Notes: generated from the letters alone by a model not told the origin. A stretch of 64,000 nucleotides of DNA from Pedobacter petrophilus (GCF_009674725.1 NZ_WKKH01000003.1:124001-188000); one strand, 5' to 3'. Positions 34,488 to 44,114 are shown, counted from the stretch's first letter. Numbers and translations: made by a program.

Positions 34488-34704
34488 AACATATTTCTGT
34501 AATTAGCTCCCTAACATTTTTCGATCCCACCCGATTCATCATCATTATATCCTGATTTGGTAATTGATTTCGGTTTCATTTATAACTTAAAATTAAGTTA
34601 CTCCTTATGAGTTAGTGGCAACAACTAAAAACTCATGGATATATTTTTAACGGCAAAAGGATGCATTATAAAAACCACCATCGCCTGTTCTCAAAAATTT
34701 AAGC
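34488..34704. other. Spacer between the crtI and sigma-factor terminators
   Basis: About 220 nt of A+T-rich sequence between two convergent terminators. No reading frame, repeat or RNA signature was seen. Confidence 0.5.
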
Positions 34705-34733
34705 AAAAAAAAAGTCCCGATTTAACTCGAGAC
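34705..34733 (-). terminator. Terminator of the ECF sigma factor gene
   Basis: On the - strand GTCTCGA and TCGGGAC form a 7-bp stem (34714-34720 with 34727-34733, one wobble) followed by about nine T residues. Confidence 0.8.
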
Positions 34734-34756
34734 CTTAGTTTTTCAATAGATGTATC

Positions 34757-35287
34757 TTAAGCCATTTCAGCAATGGCAATATCTTTAGAATATGTTTTTA
34801 AGTATTTTTTCAATATTCCGCGGGCTACATGAATACGGGTTTTTACAGTTCCGATTGGAATTTGTAACATATCAGCAATTTCATGGTATTTATATCCTTC
34901 GAAATAGCGAATAAACGGAACGTAATATTCTTCTGGCAATTGAGCAAGTGCTTTATCGATATCGCCCAACACAAACTTACTTTCTGCCTGATTTTTAGTC
35001 GCGCTGTAAGAAAGATTTGCAGATGAAATATCTTCACTCTGTGTAATTAATGTATTTGTTTTAACCAAACGACGATAGTTATTAATGAAGGTGTTTTTCA
35101 TGATGGTAAACAACCAACCTTTTAAATTCGTACCCTCTTTAAACTTATTGTAATAAGTAATGGCTTTCAGCATCGTATCCTGTACAAGATCATTAGCGTC
35201 TTCTGCATCTTTTGTAAAGTTTAAAGCATAAGATCTAAGTGAAACTGAGTGATGGTTAACCAGGTGGTTGAATTCAAATTTTGTCAT
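34757..35287 (-). CDS. ECF RNA polymerase sigma factor near carotenoid genes
   Basis: A 176-residue sigma-70 ECF factor; the ATG at 35287 (MTKFEFNHLVNHHSVSLRSYA) is preferred over one ten codons upstream. Region 2 contains DANDLVQDTMLKAITYYNKF and GTNLKGWLFTIMKNTFINNYRR. Region 4 contains AQLPEEYYVPFIRYFEGYKYHEIADML and IPIGTVKTRIHVARGILKKYL. No anti-sigma gene is adjacent. The placement between crtI and murB/crtZ hints at control of pigment or envelope genes, but factors of this type are widespread in Bacteroidota and the link is not shown by sequence. Confidence 0.9.
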   Translation of the reverse strand: MTKFEFNHLVNHHSVSLRSYALNFTKDAEDANDLVQDTMLKAITYYNKFKEGTNLKGWLFTIMKNTFINNYRRLVKTNTLITQSEDISSANLSYSATKNQAESKFVLGDIDKALAQLPEEYYVPFIRYFEGYKYHEIADMLQIPIGTVKTRIHVARGILKKYLKTYSKDIAIAEMA

Positions 35288-35415
35288 GATATTTAGCTTT
35301 AGGTACAATAAAAACAAATGAATTGATGTTCATTTGCATTAGTCTAATCAAACTTAATACCAAAAAAACCTGGCACACTTTGCTATTCATTAAAGTGGCC
35401 CAAAACGTGTTTTCG

Positions 35416-36432
35416 TCACAGAATATTTACTTCACGATCCAGAGTGACTCCAAAAGTGGACTTTACACTGTCTATAATTTGTTCAGAAAACTGAAAAACT
35501 TCCGTGCCAGTTGCATTCCCATGATTAACCAAAACCAGCGCCTGATTTTTCCAGGTACCGGTTTCGCCAACTTTCCTGCCTTTCCAGCCGCATTGCTCAA
35601 TTAGCCAGCCGGCGGCAAGCTTAATCTTCCCATCCGGAGTAGGGTAATGTACCACATCTGGAAATTTAGCCACAACATCTGCAAACTCATATTTTTCTAT
35701 CACCGGGTTTTTGAAAAAACTCCCCGCATTGCCTATAGTTGACGGATCTGGCAACTTACTTACCCGAATGTGCGAAACTGCTGCCGATACATCTGCAATA
35801 TTCGGATTTTCGATTCCCCTTTGGCGCAGCTCTGCCTCAATTGCTCCATAAGATGTATTTATTTTCGGTTGCGATGATAAACGAAACGTAACTTCGGTGA
35901 TAATATACTTCCCTTTAAAATCGCCTTTAAAAATGCTTTCACGATAACCAAAATGGCAATCTTCGAAAGTGAATGTTTCAATCTGGCCGGTTTTAATTTC
36001 GAAGGCTGTACAACTTTCGAATACATCTTTAAGTTCTACACCATATGCACCAATATTCTGAACGGGCGATGCCCCTACCGTACCGGGGATCAGGCTTAAG
36101 TTTTCAACGCCTGCAAAATTATTCGCTACACAATAGTTAACAAAATCGTTCCATACTTCCCCTGCACCCGATGTAACCAATACATTATCGCCGTTTATTG
36201 CAGCGTTAAGCCCTTTAATACTAACCTTTATTACCAGGCCAGCAAAATCCTGAGTGAACAATATATTGCTTCCTCCACCAACAATTAATAACTTTTGGGT
36301 TTTTAAAAGGCCGGTTTGAAATAAGTCATTCAGGTCATCTGCTGTTTTAATTTCCGCAAAATAATGCGCATTTACATCGATAGCAAAAGAGTTGTATGGC
36401 TTTAAAGAAATGTTTTCTAAAATTTGAAGCAT
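35416..36432 (-). CDS. murB: UDP-N-acetylenolpyruvoylglucosamine reductase
   Basis: A 338-residue cytosolic FAD enzyme that reduces UDP-GlcNAc-enolpyruvate to UDP-MurNAc for peptidoglycan. The start at 36432 (MLQILENISLKPYNSFAID) matches type I MurB proteins; an ATG eight codons upstream exists. FAD-binding motifs are LLIVGGGSNILF and SLIPGTVGASPVQNIGAYG. FGYRESIFK and GNAGSFFKNPV hold substrate-binding and proton-donor residues, and the C-terminal AAGWLIEQCGWKG is typical of type I. It is downstream of a lipoprotein gene and crtZ on the same strand. Confidence 0.95.
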   Translation of the reverse strand: MLQILENISLKPYNSFAIDVNAHYFAEIKTADDLNDLFQTGLLKTQKLLIVGGGSNILFTQDFAGLVIKVSIKGLNAAINGDNVLVTSGAGEVWNDFVNYCVANNFAGVENLSLIPGTVGASPVQNIGAYGVELKDVFESCTAFEIKTGQIETFTFEDCHFGYRESIFKGDFKGKYIITEVTFRLSSQPKINTSYGAIEAELRQRGIENPNIADVSAAVSHIRVSKLPDPSTIGNAGSFFKNPVIEKYEFADVVAKFPDVVHYPTPDGKIKLAAGWLIEQCGWKGRKVGETGTWKNQALVLVNHGNATGTEVFQFSEQIIDSVKSTFGVTLDREVNIL

Positions 36433-36473
36433 GGCAGATTTAAGATTATGCTGCAAAAGTAAAATAAAAATAG

Positions 36474-36923
36474 TTACGGCACGATTACCGTAATACCCTT
36501 ATCAAATTTAAAACTTAACTCGTTCGATTTTGTATCCGCCGGTTTAACTCCAGTTAATTTCCAACCTATAAATTGCGGCTTCACTTTAGCAGTTTCCAAC
36601 AATCGATATCGATCCTTTGTAAGCCTTGCGCTGATCATTCCAACGCTATCTGATTCTTTTTGACTCAAATGTTCTATCTCAGATTCTAATACAGCAAGGA
36701 CAGAATCCAGCTCATTACCCTTCCTGATGCTATCTGCATATGCTTTAGGCTCGATGTTATAAAGGCTATCAAGACTCGAATTTTTAAAATTTAGTTTTTG
36801 ATCTGAGTTTTCATATTTCAATTTCACCAGATCTATAGCCCGATCCTGATCGGTTTTTCTGGCACAGGAAGATAATCCTATTATGGTAAGTGTAAGGAAC
36901 AAAAATTGATAGCGTTTCTTCAT
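36474..36923 (-). CDS. Small lipoprotein of unknown function
   Basis: A 149-residue lipoprotein. The ATG at 36923 puts a short signal peptide before the lipobox GLSSC (Cys20) and avoids overlap with crtZ; the longer frame from 36968 would overlap it. The mature part is charged and helical (IDLVKLKYENSDQKLNFKN, LDSVLAVLESEIEHLSQKESD) and ends in a hydrophobic beta segment (LSFKFDKGITVIVP). It starts 4 nt after the crtZ stop and lies 41 nt before murB. I cannot assign a family. Confidence 0.75.
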   Translation of the reverse strand: MKKRYQFLFLTLTIIGLSSCARKTDQDRAIDLVKLKYENSDQKLNFKNSSLDSLYNIEPKAYADSIRKGNELDSVLAVLESEIEHLSQKESDSVGMISARLTKDRYRLLETAKVKPQFIGWKLTGVKPADTKSNELSFKFDKGITVIVP

Positions 36924-36927
36924 CGGT

Positions 36928-37371
36928 TTAATTTTTAAGCACCTTTTTATTAATAAACAACAGACCAAAAGCCTCCCCCTTATCTTTCCCCTGATTTTTG
37001 TGGTGAATTTTATGCGCCTTTCTAACCGCTTTCAGATAAGTATTATTGCTCTTAAATGTTTTGAATCTTCTGTGTACAAACCAATCATGAACCACAAAAT
37101 AAATTACACCGTACATGGTAATGCCGAAGCCAATAAAAAAGCGATAGCCAAAATACTTTCGATCAACGTACATCAGATAGAGCGATAAGGCTGCAAAAAG
37201 TAGGGCAAATAAATCATTCCATTCAAAAAAAGCGTGCGATTTCTCATGATGACTTTTATGCATAAACCACAATGGTCCATGAAATAAATATTTGTGAATA
37301 CACCAGGAGAGGCATTCCATCACAACAATTGTGCTTAATACGATTAGGATACTGATAATCACATGCATCAT
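36928..37371 (-). CDS. crtZ: Beta-carotene hydroxylase, CrtZ type
   Basis: A 147-residue membrane di-iron hydroxylase (ATG at 37371 or 37368; the frame open to 37398 adds an unlikely leader). The His clusters of the CrtZ/fatty-acid hydroxylase superfamily are present: HKYLFH, HKSHHEKSH, HDWFVHRR and HKIHH. Length and spacing fit CrtZ, which hydroxylates beta-carotene rings to give zeaxanthin. It is separated from the lycopene cyclase by more than 4 kb, so the pathway is split in this genome. Confidence 0.85.
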   Translation of the reverse strand: MMHVIISILIVLSTIVVMECLSWCIHKYLFHGPLWFMHKSHHEKSHAFFEWNDLFALLFAALSLYLMYVDRKYFGYRFFIGFGITMYGVIYFVVHDWFVHRRFKTFKSNNTYLKAVRKAHKIHHKNQGKDKGEAFGLLFINKKVLKN

Positions 37372-37439
37372 CTTATTTGTTACCGTAAATATATACAAAC
37401 CATTTTAAACTGAAATAAATTGTCATTTTCGTGTCAGTT

Positions 37440-37460
37440 GTTGATCGATTGTTAATCAAC
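37440..37460. promoter_or_regulatory. Candidate operator in front of the TetR gene
   Basis: GTTGAT (37440-37445) and ATCAAC (37455-37460) are inverted around nine nt, upstream of the -7 box at 37486. An autoregulatory TetR site is possible; the arms are short. Confidence 0.3.
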
Positions 37461-37485
37461 TAATTAAGAAATGAAAATTTAAATC

Positions 37486-37493
37486 TAACTTTG
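37486..37493 (+). promoter_or_regulatory. Candidate -7 box for the TetR-efflux operon
   Basis: TAACTTTG matches TAnnTTTG exactly, 38 nt before the tetR start codon. Confidence 0.4.
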
Positions 37494-37531
37494 ACTAAAA
37501 TATTAAAAAAGTCAGAAAGTAGAAAAGTAAA

Positions 37532-38137
37532 ATGATTGTAGCTGATAAAAAGCGAGAACAAATTATAGAAGGTGCCATTAAGCGTTTTAGCCATTTTGGA
37601 ATTGGTAAAACAACAATGAACGACATTGCTGAAGATCTATCTGTTTCGAAACCATCTCTTTATTATTATTTCCCGGATAAGAAAAGTCTTATCGTAGGTG
37701 TAATTGAGAAAGTATTTACAGATTATTTCGACTTATTAAAGAAAAAATATAATCCGGATGATGCGATAGAAAACATTCTCTTTCAAACGATCGACATTCG
37801 CAATACTTTTTTTATGAAGTATTTTATGTTAAGAATCTCGGAAGGGCTTCCTGATATTTTTAATGATGATGCGATGAAAAAGAAACTAACAGCATTGAAA
37901 GATTCAGAAAAAGTGTTTTTTGCTCAAATCTTTGAAAGGGCTCAGGAAAAAGGAGAAATCAAACATGAAAACATGGCGCATGTTGCTGAGCTATATCTGG
38001 AAAGTTTAATGGGCTTAACTAACATGTGTATTATGGAACTTGGAAAAGACCTTTTACCTGATAAGAAAACAGTGAACAGGATGACGCAGAAGCAGAAAGA
38101 CTTGTCTACCATCTTTACAAAAGGGCTAACCTGTTAA
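37532..38137 (+). CDS. TetR/AcrR-family regulator of the RND efflux operon
   Basis: A 201-residue regulator with an N-terminal TetR helix-turn-helix (REQIIEGAIKRFSHFGIGKTTMNDIA, then SVSKPSLYYYFPDKKSLI) at about residues 8-54 and an all-helical ligand-binding part. It lies 104 nt upstream of the tolC gene on the same strand, so it probably represses the pump operon and itself. The inducer is unknown. Confidence 0.92.
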   Translation: MIVADKKREQIIEGAIKRFSHFGIGKTTMNDIAEDLSVSKPSLYYYFPDKKSLIVGVIEKVFTDYFDLLKKKYNPDDAIENILFQTIDIRNTFFMKYFMLRISEGLPDIFNDDAMKKKLTALKDSEKVFFAQIFERAQEKGEIKHENMAHVAELYLESLMGLTNMCIMELGKDLLPDKKTVNRMTQKQKDLSTIFTKGLTC

Positions 38138-38241
38138 GCATTTATTGACACAGGTCCCCAGATAAGTTGAATTATAGGCTTTAAGCCTCGAAGTAGTTAA
38201 AAATAATCAGATAGTACCCAAAAAATAAAAAACAATATATT

Positions 38242-39582
38242 ATGCTTAGAGTAAAAATGGTAAAATTAATGCTCGCCTTAATCTTCGGCATAGCTTTACC
38301 ACAATTGGTTGCTGCCCAACAACAGCTTACCCTGAAAGATGCACTCACCTTTGCACTGCAGAACAATGCCAACGTTCGTAAATCGAGATTGGATATTGAA
38401 GGCGGAAGATATAAGGTACAAGAAGTAAGGGCTCAGGCTTTACCAACCATTAGCGGTACTGCCGGATTAACGTACAATCCAATTATCGCACAACAAGTTG
38501 TAGATTTCGGTGGCCAGCTTCAAACATTAAAGTTCGGCCAGAAGTGGAATTCCACTGCGGGGGTTCAACTTTCGCAACAAATCTTCAATCAACAGGTTTT
38601 TACGGGTTTACAAGCTGCAAGATCCAGTGAGGAATATTATAACCTCACTTCTCAGTTAACAGAAGAGCAGATTATCGAGTTGGTAGCTAACAATTATTAT
38701 CAGGTTTTGGTAAACAGACAGCAATTAAATGTGATTGATACCAACATTAAAAATGTTAATGTTGTAGAGAAAATCGTGTCTAATCAATACAAAAACGGAT
38801 TGGCCAGAAAGATTGATGTAGATCGTATTAACGTGAACTTAACCAATTTAACTACCCAACGTGAGCAAGTGATTAATGGCATTACGCAATTGGAAAACCA
38901 ATTAAAATTCTCAATGGGGATGCCGGTATCAACTGAAATCGAATTGCCTTTCACAGAATTAACAGCCGTTAGTCAACTCCCGGTATTTACAGATTCTGTT
39001 GATCTGGCTAACAGAACAGAGGTAAAGTTATTGGATAATCAAGACAAGTTATTATCGCTGCAAAGAAAAGCTTATGTAGCAGAATACTACCCCAGTTTAT
39101 CGCTATCCGGAAATTACACCTATTCCAGTCAAAGTAATGGCTTCGACTTTTTAAACTCGAACGCCTCGGCAATCGGTTTCGGCTCATCAGCCATCGGCTT
39201 AACTTTAAAAGTGCCGATATTTAATGGTTTCTTAACCCGTTCAAAAATCCGCCAGGCAGATGTAAATATCAAAAAAGCACAGGTAGATAGAAGAGAATCA
39301 ACAAACTCTTTGAATCTTGCTTACGAGAATGCTAAAATTCAGTTAAGAAATAACCTGAACACCATCAATTCACAAAGAAAAAATGCTGATTTGGCTCAGG
39401 AAATATATAAGAGTACACAAAACAACTATAACAACGGACTGGCTAGTTTAACTGATTTACTAGATACAGAAAATGCTTTAACTGAAGCACAGAACAGCTA
39501 TACACAGGCTTTGTTAAATTATAAAGTAGCTGAAATACAATTAATAAAATCAAACGGAAATATTAAATCGCTAGTACAATAG
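38242..39582 (+). CDS. TolC-family outer-membrane efflux channel
   Basis: A 446-residue outer-membrane factor. A signal peptide (ending LVAAQQQ) is followed by the duplicated OEP helical repeats: LKDALTFALQNNANVRKSRLDIE begins the first and LANRTEVKLLDNQDKLLSL the second. A beta-strand insert YPSLSLSGNYTYSSQSNG and the region YKSTQNNYNNGLASLTDLLDTENAL are typical. It forms the trimeric exit duct for the adaptor and RND pump encoded directly downstream (2-nt spacing). Confidence 0.93.
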   Translation: MLRVKMVKLMLALIFGIALPQLVAAQQQLTLKDALTFALQNNANVRKSRLDIEGGRYKVQEVRAQALPTISGTAGLTYNPIIAQQVVDFGGQLQTLKFGQKWNSTAGVQLSQQIFNQQVFTGLQAARSSEEYYNLTSQLTEEQIIELVANNYYQVLVNRQQLNVIDTNIKNVNVVEKIVSNQYKNGLARKIDVDRINVNLTNLTTQREQVINGITQLENQLKFSMGMPVSTEIELPFTELTAVSQLPVFTDSVDLANRTEVKLLDNQDKLLSLQRKAYVAEYYPSLSLSGNYTYSSQSNGFDFLNSNASAIGFGSSAIGLTLKVPIFNGFLTRSKIRQADVNIKKAQVDRRESTNSLNLAYENAKIQLRNNLNTINSQRKNADLAQEIYKSTQNNYNNGLASLTDLLDTENALTEAQNSYTQALLNYKVAEIQLIKSNGNIKSLVQ

Positions 39583-39584
39583 AA

Positions 39585-40652
39585 ATGAAAAGAATAATTA
39601 TCGTAATTGTCGTTATTGTTGTTGCCCTTGGTGCAATAGCTTATGTTTTAACAAACAACAAGAAGAAAAATGAGGCTAAAACTGCTTTCATCGCTGAGGG
39701 TGGTGGTGCTGTTGCCGTTCGTATCGCTTCTGTAGAAAAAAAGGTAGTTGATTTAGATTTTGTAGCAAACGGAAATTTTGCACCGAAACAAGAGTTAAAC
39801 TTTCTATCGGAAAATGCTGGTCGCGTGACTAAAATTTACGTTGATGAAGGTGATAAAGTAACTAAAGGACAGGCGTTAGCACGCCTTGATGCCGAAATTA
39901 TCAATACAGACAGAGCAACTGCTGAAGCGACCTACCAGAATGCGGTAAGAGATGAAGCAAGATATCAGAGTTCTTTTCAAACTGGTGGCGTAACGAAACA
40001 ACAGTTGGATCAGGCTAAATTGACAACCAAAAATGCAAAACTGCGTTTACAGGCTTCACAAAGAAAATTAAGTGATGCGAATATCAAATCTCCTATTAAC
40101 GGAATTGTAAACAAAAGATACATTGAAGTTGGTGCTTTCGTTACTGCTCAAGGTACTCAGTTGTTCGAATTGGTTGATGTTTCTAAATTGAAATTGAAAG
40201 TTAATGTAAACGAATCTCAGGTTGCGAGCCTGAAAGTTGGCGATCAGATCAGCATCAAATCAACCATTTTCCCAACGGAGAAATTCTCTGGAAAAATCAC
40301 TTTTATTGCGCCTAAAGCTGATGCAACATTAAACTTCCCGATTGAGGTTGAGGTAACCAACAACTCTAAAAACAGCTTAAGAGCAGGAATGTATGGAACG
40401 GCAGTATTTAGCTTCCCTAAACAGGCACCAAGTATTTTAATTCCCCGTACTTCATTTGTTGGAAGTGTAAGTAGCAATCAGGTTTTTGTTTATGATAAAT
40501 CTAACAATACTTCTAAGCTGCGCAAAGTTGTTCCGGGCCGTATTTTAGGTGATAATGTAGAAATACTTGGAGGCTTAAATGAAGGTGAATCTGTAATTAC
40601 CAGTGGCCAGATTAACTTAGCTGAAGGCACTGCCGTTAGTATTGTTAAATAA
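39585..40652 (+). CDS. RND efflux periplasmic adaptor (membrane fusion protein)
   Basis: A 355-residue adaptor with an N-terminal membrane anchor (IIIVIVVIVVALGAIAYVL) and no lipobox. The lipoyl half-domains are FLSENAGRVTKIYVDEGDKVTKGQALARLD and SPINGIVNKRYIEVGAFVTAQGTQLFEL, with an alpha-hairpin between them, then a beta-barrel (ISIKSTIFPTEKFSGKITFI) and a membrane-proximal domain. It joins the RND pump to the TolC channel across the periplasm. The gene is tightly packed behind tolC. Confidence 0.93.
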   Translation: MKRIIIVIVVIVVALGAIAYVLTNNKKKNEAKTAFIAEGGGAVAVRIASVEKKVVDLDFVANGNFAPKQELNFLSENAGRVTKIYVDEGDKVTKGQALARLDAEIINTDRATAEATYQNAVRDEARYQSSFQTGGVTKQQLDQAKLTTKNAKLRLQASQRKLSDANIKSPINGIVNKRYIEVGAFVTAQGTQLFELVDVSKLKLKVNVNESQVASLKVGDQISIKSTIFPTEKFSGKITFIAPKADATLNFPIEVEVTNNSKNSLRAGMYGTAVFSFPKQAPSILIPRTSFVGSVSSNQVFVYDKSNNTSKLRKVVPGRILGDNVEILGGLNEGESVITSGQINLAEGTAVSIVK

Positions 40653-40717
40653 GTCAGGCGTTTAAAGTCATTAGTCAGATCACGCAGTGGTGCAAACCAT
40701 TGGCATAAAAAATTAAA

Positions 40718-43700
40718 ATGAAAATAACAGACATTTCGATAAAAAGGCCTTCGCTGGTAATTGTGGTTTTCACCGCACTTACCCTCTTAGGGCTATTGAG
40801 TTACTTTTCGCTGGGGTATGAATTATTACCAAAATTCTCAAACAACGTAGTATCCATTTCAACAATCTACCCCGGAGCATCACCTGCGGAGGTAGAAAAT
40901 ACCGTAACCAAGAAAATTGAAGATGCGGTATCCTCCATGGAGAACATTAAAAAAATCAACGCGGTATCATTCGAAAGTTTATCTACGGTAACCATTACCC
41001 TAACGGATGCGGCCAATGTAGATCTCTCTTTAAATGATGCGCAACGGAAGATAAATGCAATTCTATCTGATTTACCTGATGATGTAAAAACGCCTTCACT
41101 GAGTAAATTCTCGTTAGATGATTTACCCGTTATTACCATGACTGCTTCTGCAAATATGGATGATGTGAGTTTCTATGATTTAATTGATCAGCGAATTTCG
41201 CCCGTAATTTCGAGGGTAAAAGGTATTGCACAGGTTAACCTTGTGGGTGGTTCTGAACGTGAAATTCAGGTCTCTTTAGATGCAAACAAATTGCAGGGTT
41301 ACAACCTTTCTGTTCCTCAGGTTCAGCAGATGATTTTAAGTTCTAACTTAGATTTCCCTACCGGAAGTGTTAAAACAGAAAATCAGGATGTTTTAATTCG
41401 TTTATCTGGTAAATACAGAAGCATCGAAGAACTGAGAAACCTGGTGTTATCCACTTCAAAAGATGGTTCACAAATCCGCTTAGGTGATGTAGCCGATGTA
41501 CAGGATTCGCAAAAGGAAACCGAAAAATTAGCACGTATTAACCGCAAGGCATCTATTGCAATTCAAATCATTAAACAAAGTGATGCAAATGCGGTAGAAG
41601 TAAGTGAAGGCGTACACGCCATTATTGCAAAACTTAAAACTGAATACGCAGCAAACAAGCTGGATATTAAGATTGTAAACGATAGTTCAATCTTTACCTT
41701 AGAATCTGCCGATGCCGTTATCCATGATTTAATTTTAGCCGTTATTCTGGTGGCTTTCGTAATGCTTTTCTTCCTGCACAGTTTACGTAATGCGTTAATT
41801 GTAATGGTATCTATCCCGGCATCATTAATTGCAACCTTTATTGGGATCAGTTTATTAGGCTACACGCTAAACCTGATGTCTTTATTAGGGCTATCCCTGG
41901 TGGTGGGTATTCTGGTGGATGATGCAATTGTGGTTTTGGAAAACATCCAGCGCCACATGGAAATGGGTAAAAATAAAGTCCGTGCAGCATCTGATGCAAC
42001 CAGAGAAATTGGTTTTACCGTAGTATCCATTACGATGGTAATTGTGGTGGTATTCTTCCCTATTGCGGTAAGTTCCGGCCTGGTATCTAACATTCTACGC
42101 CAGTTCTGTGTGGTGGTAATCATTGCAACCTTACTTTCATTAGTGGCATCATTTACCATTGTACCTTTACTTTTCTCCCGTTATGGAAAGTTAGAGCACA
42201 TTGAAGGTAAAAATATCTTCGGCCGGTTCATTTTATGGTTCGAGAAACAATTAAAAAAATTCACCATCTGGATTACCGGTGTACTAAACTGGTCGCTAAA
42301 CCATAAAAGACGTACCATTGCTGCCGTTGTAGTATTATTTATCGCGGCAATGTGGTTGGCTGTAGCAGGTTTTATCGGATCAGAGTTTTTCCCGAAATCG
42401 GATAAAGGAGAGTTTTTAGTGCAGATCGAATTACCGAAAGATGCACCATTAGAACAAACCAATTTCTTCACGCAGAGGGCAGAAGCATTCTTAAGCAAAC
42501 AGCCAGAAATTACCCAGTTAATTACAACTGTTGGTCAGGCCAGTGGCGATATGGGCGGAACGCAGGCAACAGCATATAAATCTGAAATCAATGTTAAGCT
42601 AGTTGAGCGTGATAAACGTGAAGGAATGTCATCTGACGTTTTCGCAACGAAAATGAGCCGTGCCCTGGCCAAAGAATTGGTAGGCGCAAAAGTAAAAACA
42701 GTGCCTATTAGTATTTTAGGTATTGCAGAGAATGCGCCAATTAGTTTAGTGGTAATGGGCTCCAACCTGGATAGTGCCTTAAAATATGCGGAAGGTGCTC
42801 AAAAAGTTCTTAAAACCATTCCTGGAGCAACAGAGATTAAGTTATCAGTTGAAAAAGGTACACCAGAGATTAACGTTCAGGTAGATCGTGATAAAATGTC
42901 GGCTGTTGGCTTAACCTTATCAACAGTTGGTTCTACCATGCAAACTGCCTTTGCGGGTAATACGGATGGTAAATATAGAAAAGGAGAATATGAATACGAT
43001 ATTAACATTCAATATCAGGATTTCAACAGAAGAAATATTGATGATGTAAGGAATCTGATCTTTGTAAACGATCAGGGTGCCCAGATTAAATTATCACAGT
43101 TTGCAAACATTACAGAAGGTTCGGGCCCAAGCCAGTTAGAGCGTTTTAACAAATCAACATCAGTATCCGTACAAGCGCAATCTATTGGTAGGCCAACCGG
43201 GACTATCGTAGCTGATTATAAGAAAAAACTACTGGAGATGCAAAAGAATGGCAAATTGAAAGCTCCTGTAGGCGTAAGTTATACCTGGGGTGGTGATGAA
43301 GAGAACCAGGCTGAAGGTTTTGGTACTTTAGGTATCGCCTTGCTTGCTTCCATCATTTTAGTTTACCTGATCATGGTTGCTTTATATGATAGTTTTGTTT
43401 ATCCATTCGTGGTGATGTTCTCGCTTCCATTGGCTTTAATTGGGGCATTTTTAGCGCTGGCGTTAACGAACAACTCAATTGGTATCTTCACCATTTTAGG
43501 TTTTATTATGTTGATGGGTCTGGTAGCGAAGAATGCGATTATCCTGGTCGATTTTACCAACCAGATGAAAGCCGAAGGAAAATCGACAATCGAAGCCCTT
43601 GTTCTTGCTAATCATGCACGTTTACGCCCAATCTTAATGACCACCATTGCCATGATTTTTGGTATGCTTCCAATTGCATTGGCAAGTGGAGCGGGTGCAG

Positions 43701-43912
43701 AATGGAAAAATGGTTTGGCCTGGGTTATTGTTGGTGGATTAACCAGTTCGTTATTTTTAACCTTGATTGTAGTACCAGTAGTGTATCTTATTTTTGATAT
43801 TATGTTAGATAAACTTGGTTTCAACAAAAAAGGAAAAACTATTGAGGAATTAATGGTTGAACCATATGACCATAAAGAAGTATTAGAATACGATTTAGAT
43901 ACTAAACATTAA
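40718..43912 (+). CDS. RND-family efflux permease (HAE1/AcrB type)
   Basis: A 1064-residue proton-driven pump of AcrB length. The N-terminus has the first TM helix and the porter domain (YPGASPAEVENTVTKKIEDAV). TM4 carries the proton-relay pair Asp401-Asp402 in GILVDDAIVVLENIQRHME, and the second half repeats the layout with LMGLVAKNAIILVDFTNQM and ARLRPILMTTIAMIFGMLP. These features fit hydrophobic/amphiphilic efflux rather than metal (CusA) efflux; no Met cluster was seen. The C-terminal tail after the last helix is charged. Substrates are unknown; drugs, bile-like or pigment-related compounds are all possible. Confidence 0.95.
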   Translation: MKITDISIKRPSLVIVVFTALTLLGLLSYFSLGYELLPKFSNNVVSISTIYPGASPAEVENTVTKKIEDAVSSMENIKKINAVSFESLSTVTITLTDAANVDLSLNDAQRKINAILSDLPDDVKTPSLSKFSLDDLPVITMTASANMDDVSFYDLIDQRISPVISRVKGIAQVNLVGGSEREIQVSLDANKLQGYNLSVPQVQQMILSSNLDFPTGSVKTENQDVLIRLSGKYRSIEELRNLVLSTSKDGSQIRLGDVADVQDSQKETEKLARINRKASIAIQIIKQSDANAVEVSEGVHAIIAKLKTEYAANKLDIKIVNDSSIFTLESADAVIHDLILAVILVAFVMLFFLHSLRNALIVMVSIPASLIATFIGISLLGYTLNLMSLLGLSLVVGILVDDAIVVLENIQRHMEMGKNKVRAASDATREIGFTVVSITMVIVVVFFPIAVSSGLVSNILRQFCVVVIIATLLSLVASFTIVPLLFSRYGKLEHIEGKNIFGRFILWFEKQLKKFTIWITGVLNWSLNHKRRTIAAVVVLFIAAMWLAVAGFIGSEFFPKSDKGEFLVQIELPKDAPLEQTNFFTQRAEAFLSKQPEITQLITTVGQASGDMGGTQATAYKSEINVKLVERDKREGMSSDVFATKMSRALAKELVGAKVKTVPISILGIAENAPISLVVMGSNLDSALKYAEGAQKVLKTIPGATEIKLSVEKGTPEINVQVDRDKMSAVGLTLSTVGSTMQTAFAGNTDGKYRKGEYEYDINIQYQDFNRRNIDDVRNLIFVNDQGAQIKLSQFANITEGSGPSQLERFNKSTSVSVQAQSIGRPTGTIVADYKKKLLEMQKNGKLKAPVGVSYTWGGDEENQAEGFGTLGIALLASIILVYLIMVALYDSFVYPFVVMFSLPLALIGAFLALALTNNSIGIFTILGFIMLMGLVAKNAIILVDFTNQMKAEGKSTIEALVLANHARLRPILMTTIAMIFGMLPIALASGAGAEWKNGLAWVIVGGLTSSLFLTLIVVPVVYLIFDIMLDKLGFNKKGKTIEELMVEPYDHKEVLEYDLDTKH

Positions 43913-43941
43913 GATAAATACATCCAAAATAACAATCAATC

Positions 43942-43970
43942 AGGCTGCCTTCCCAAAGGCAGCCTTTTTT
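43942..43970 (+). terminator. Terminator of the RND efflux operon
   Basis: Perfect 10-bp stem AGGCTGCCTT (43942-43951) and AAGGCAGCCT (43956-43965) with a 4-nt loop, followed by a T run, 29 nt after the permease stop. Confidence 0.9.
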
Positions 43971-44114
43971 GTTTCTGGCTGTCGAGGGCCTACAGCAATA
44001 AAAAACACCAGTAAGCAACTGATTATCAACATCAATTAAGTCAATCCACATACTGGATCAGGATAAATGATTAGTCATCAAACAAAATAATATTCAACAT
44101 TGTATATTAGTGAT

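Noticed and set aside
35323-35604. 93-codon + strand frame near the murB 3' end
   Set aside because: Mostly antisense to murB; no domain or coding signature.
41860-42498. Two - strand frames of about 100 codons inside the RND permease
   Set aside because: Shadows of the strongly coding opposite strand; hydrophobic and Thr/Ser-rich artefacts.
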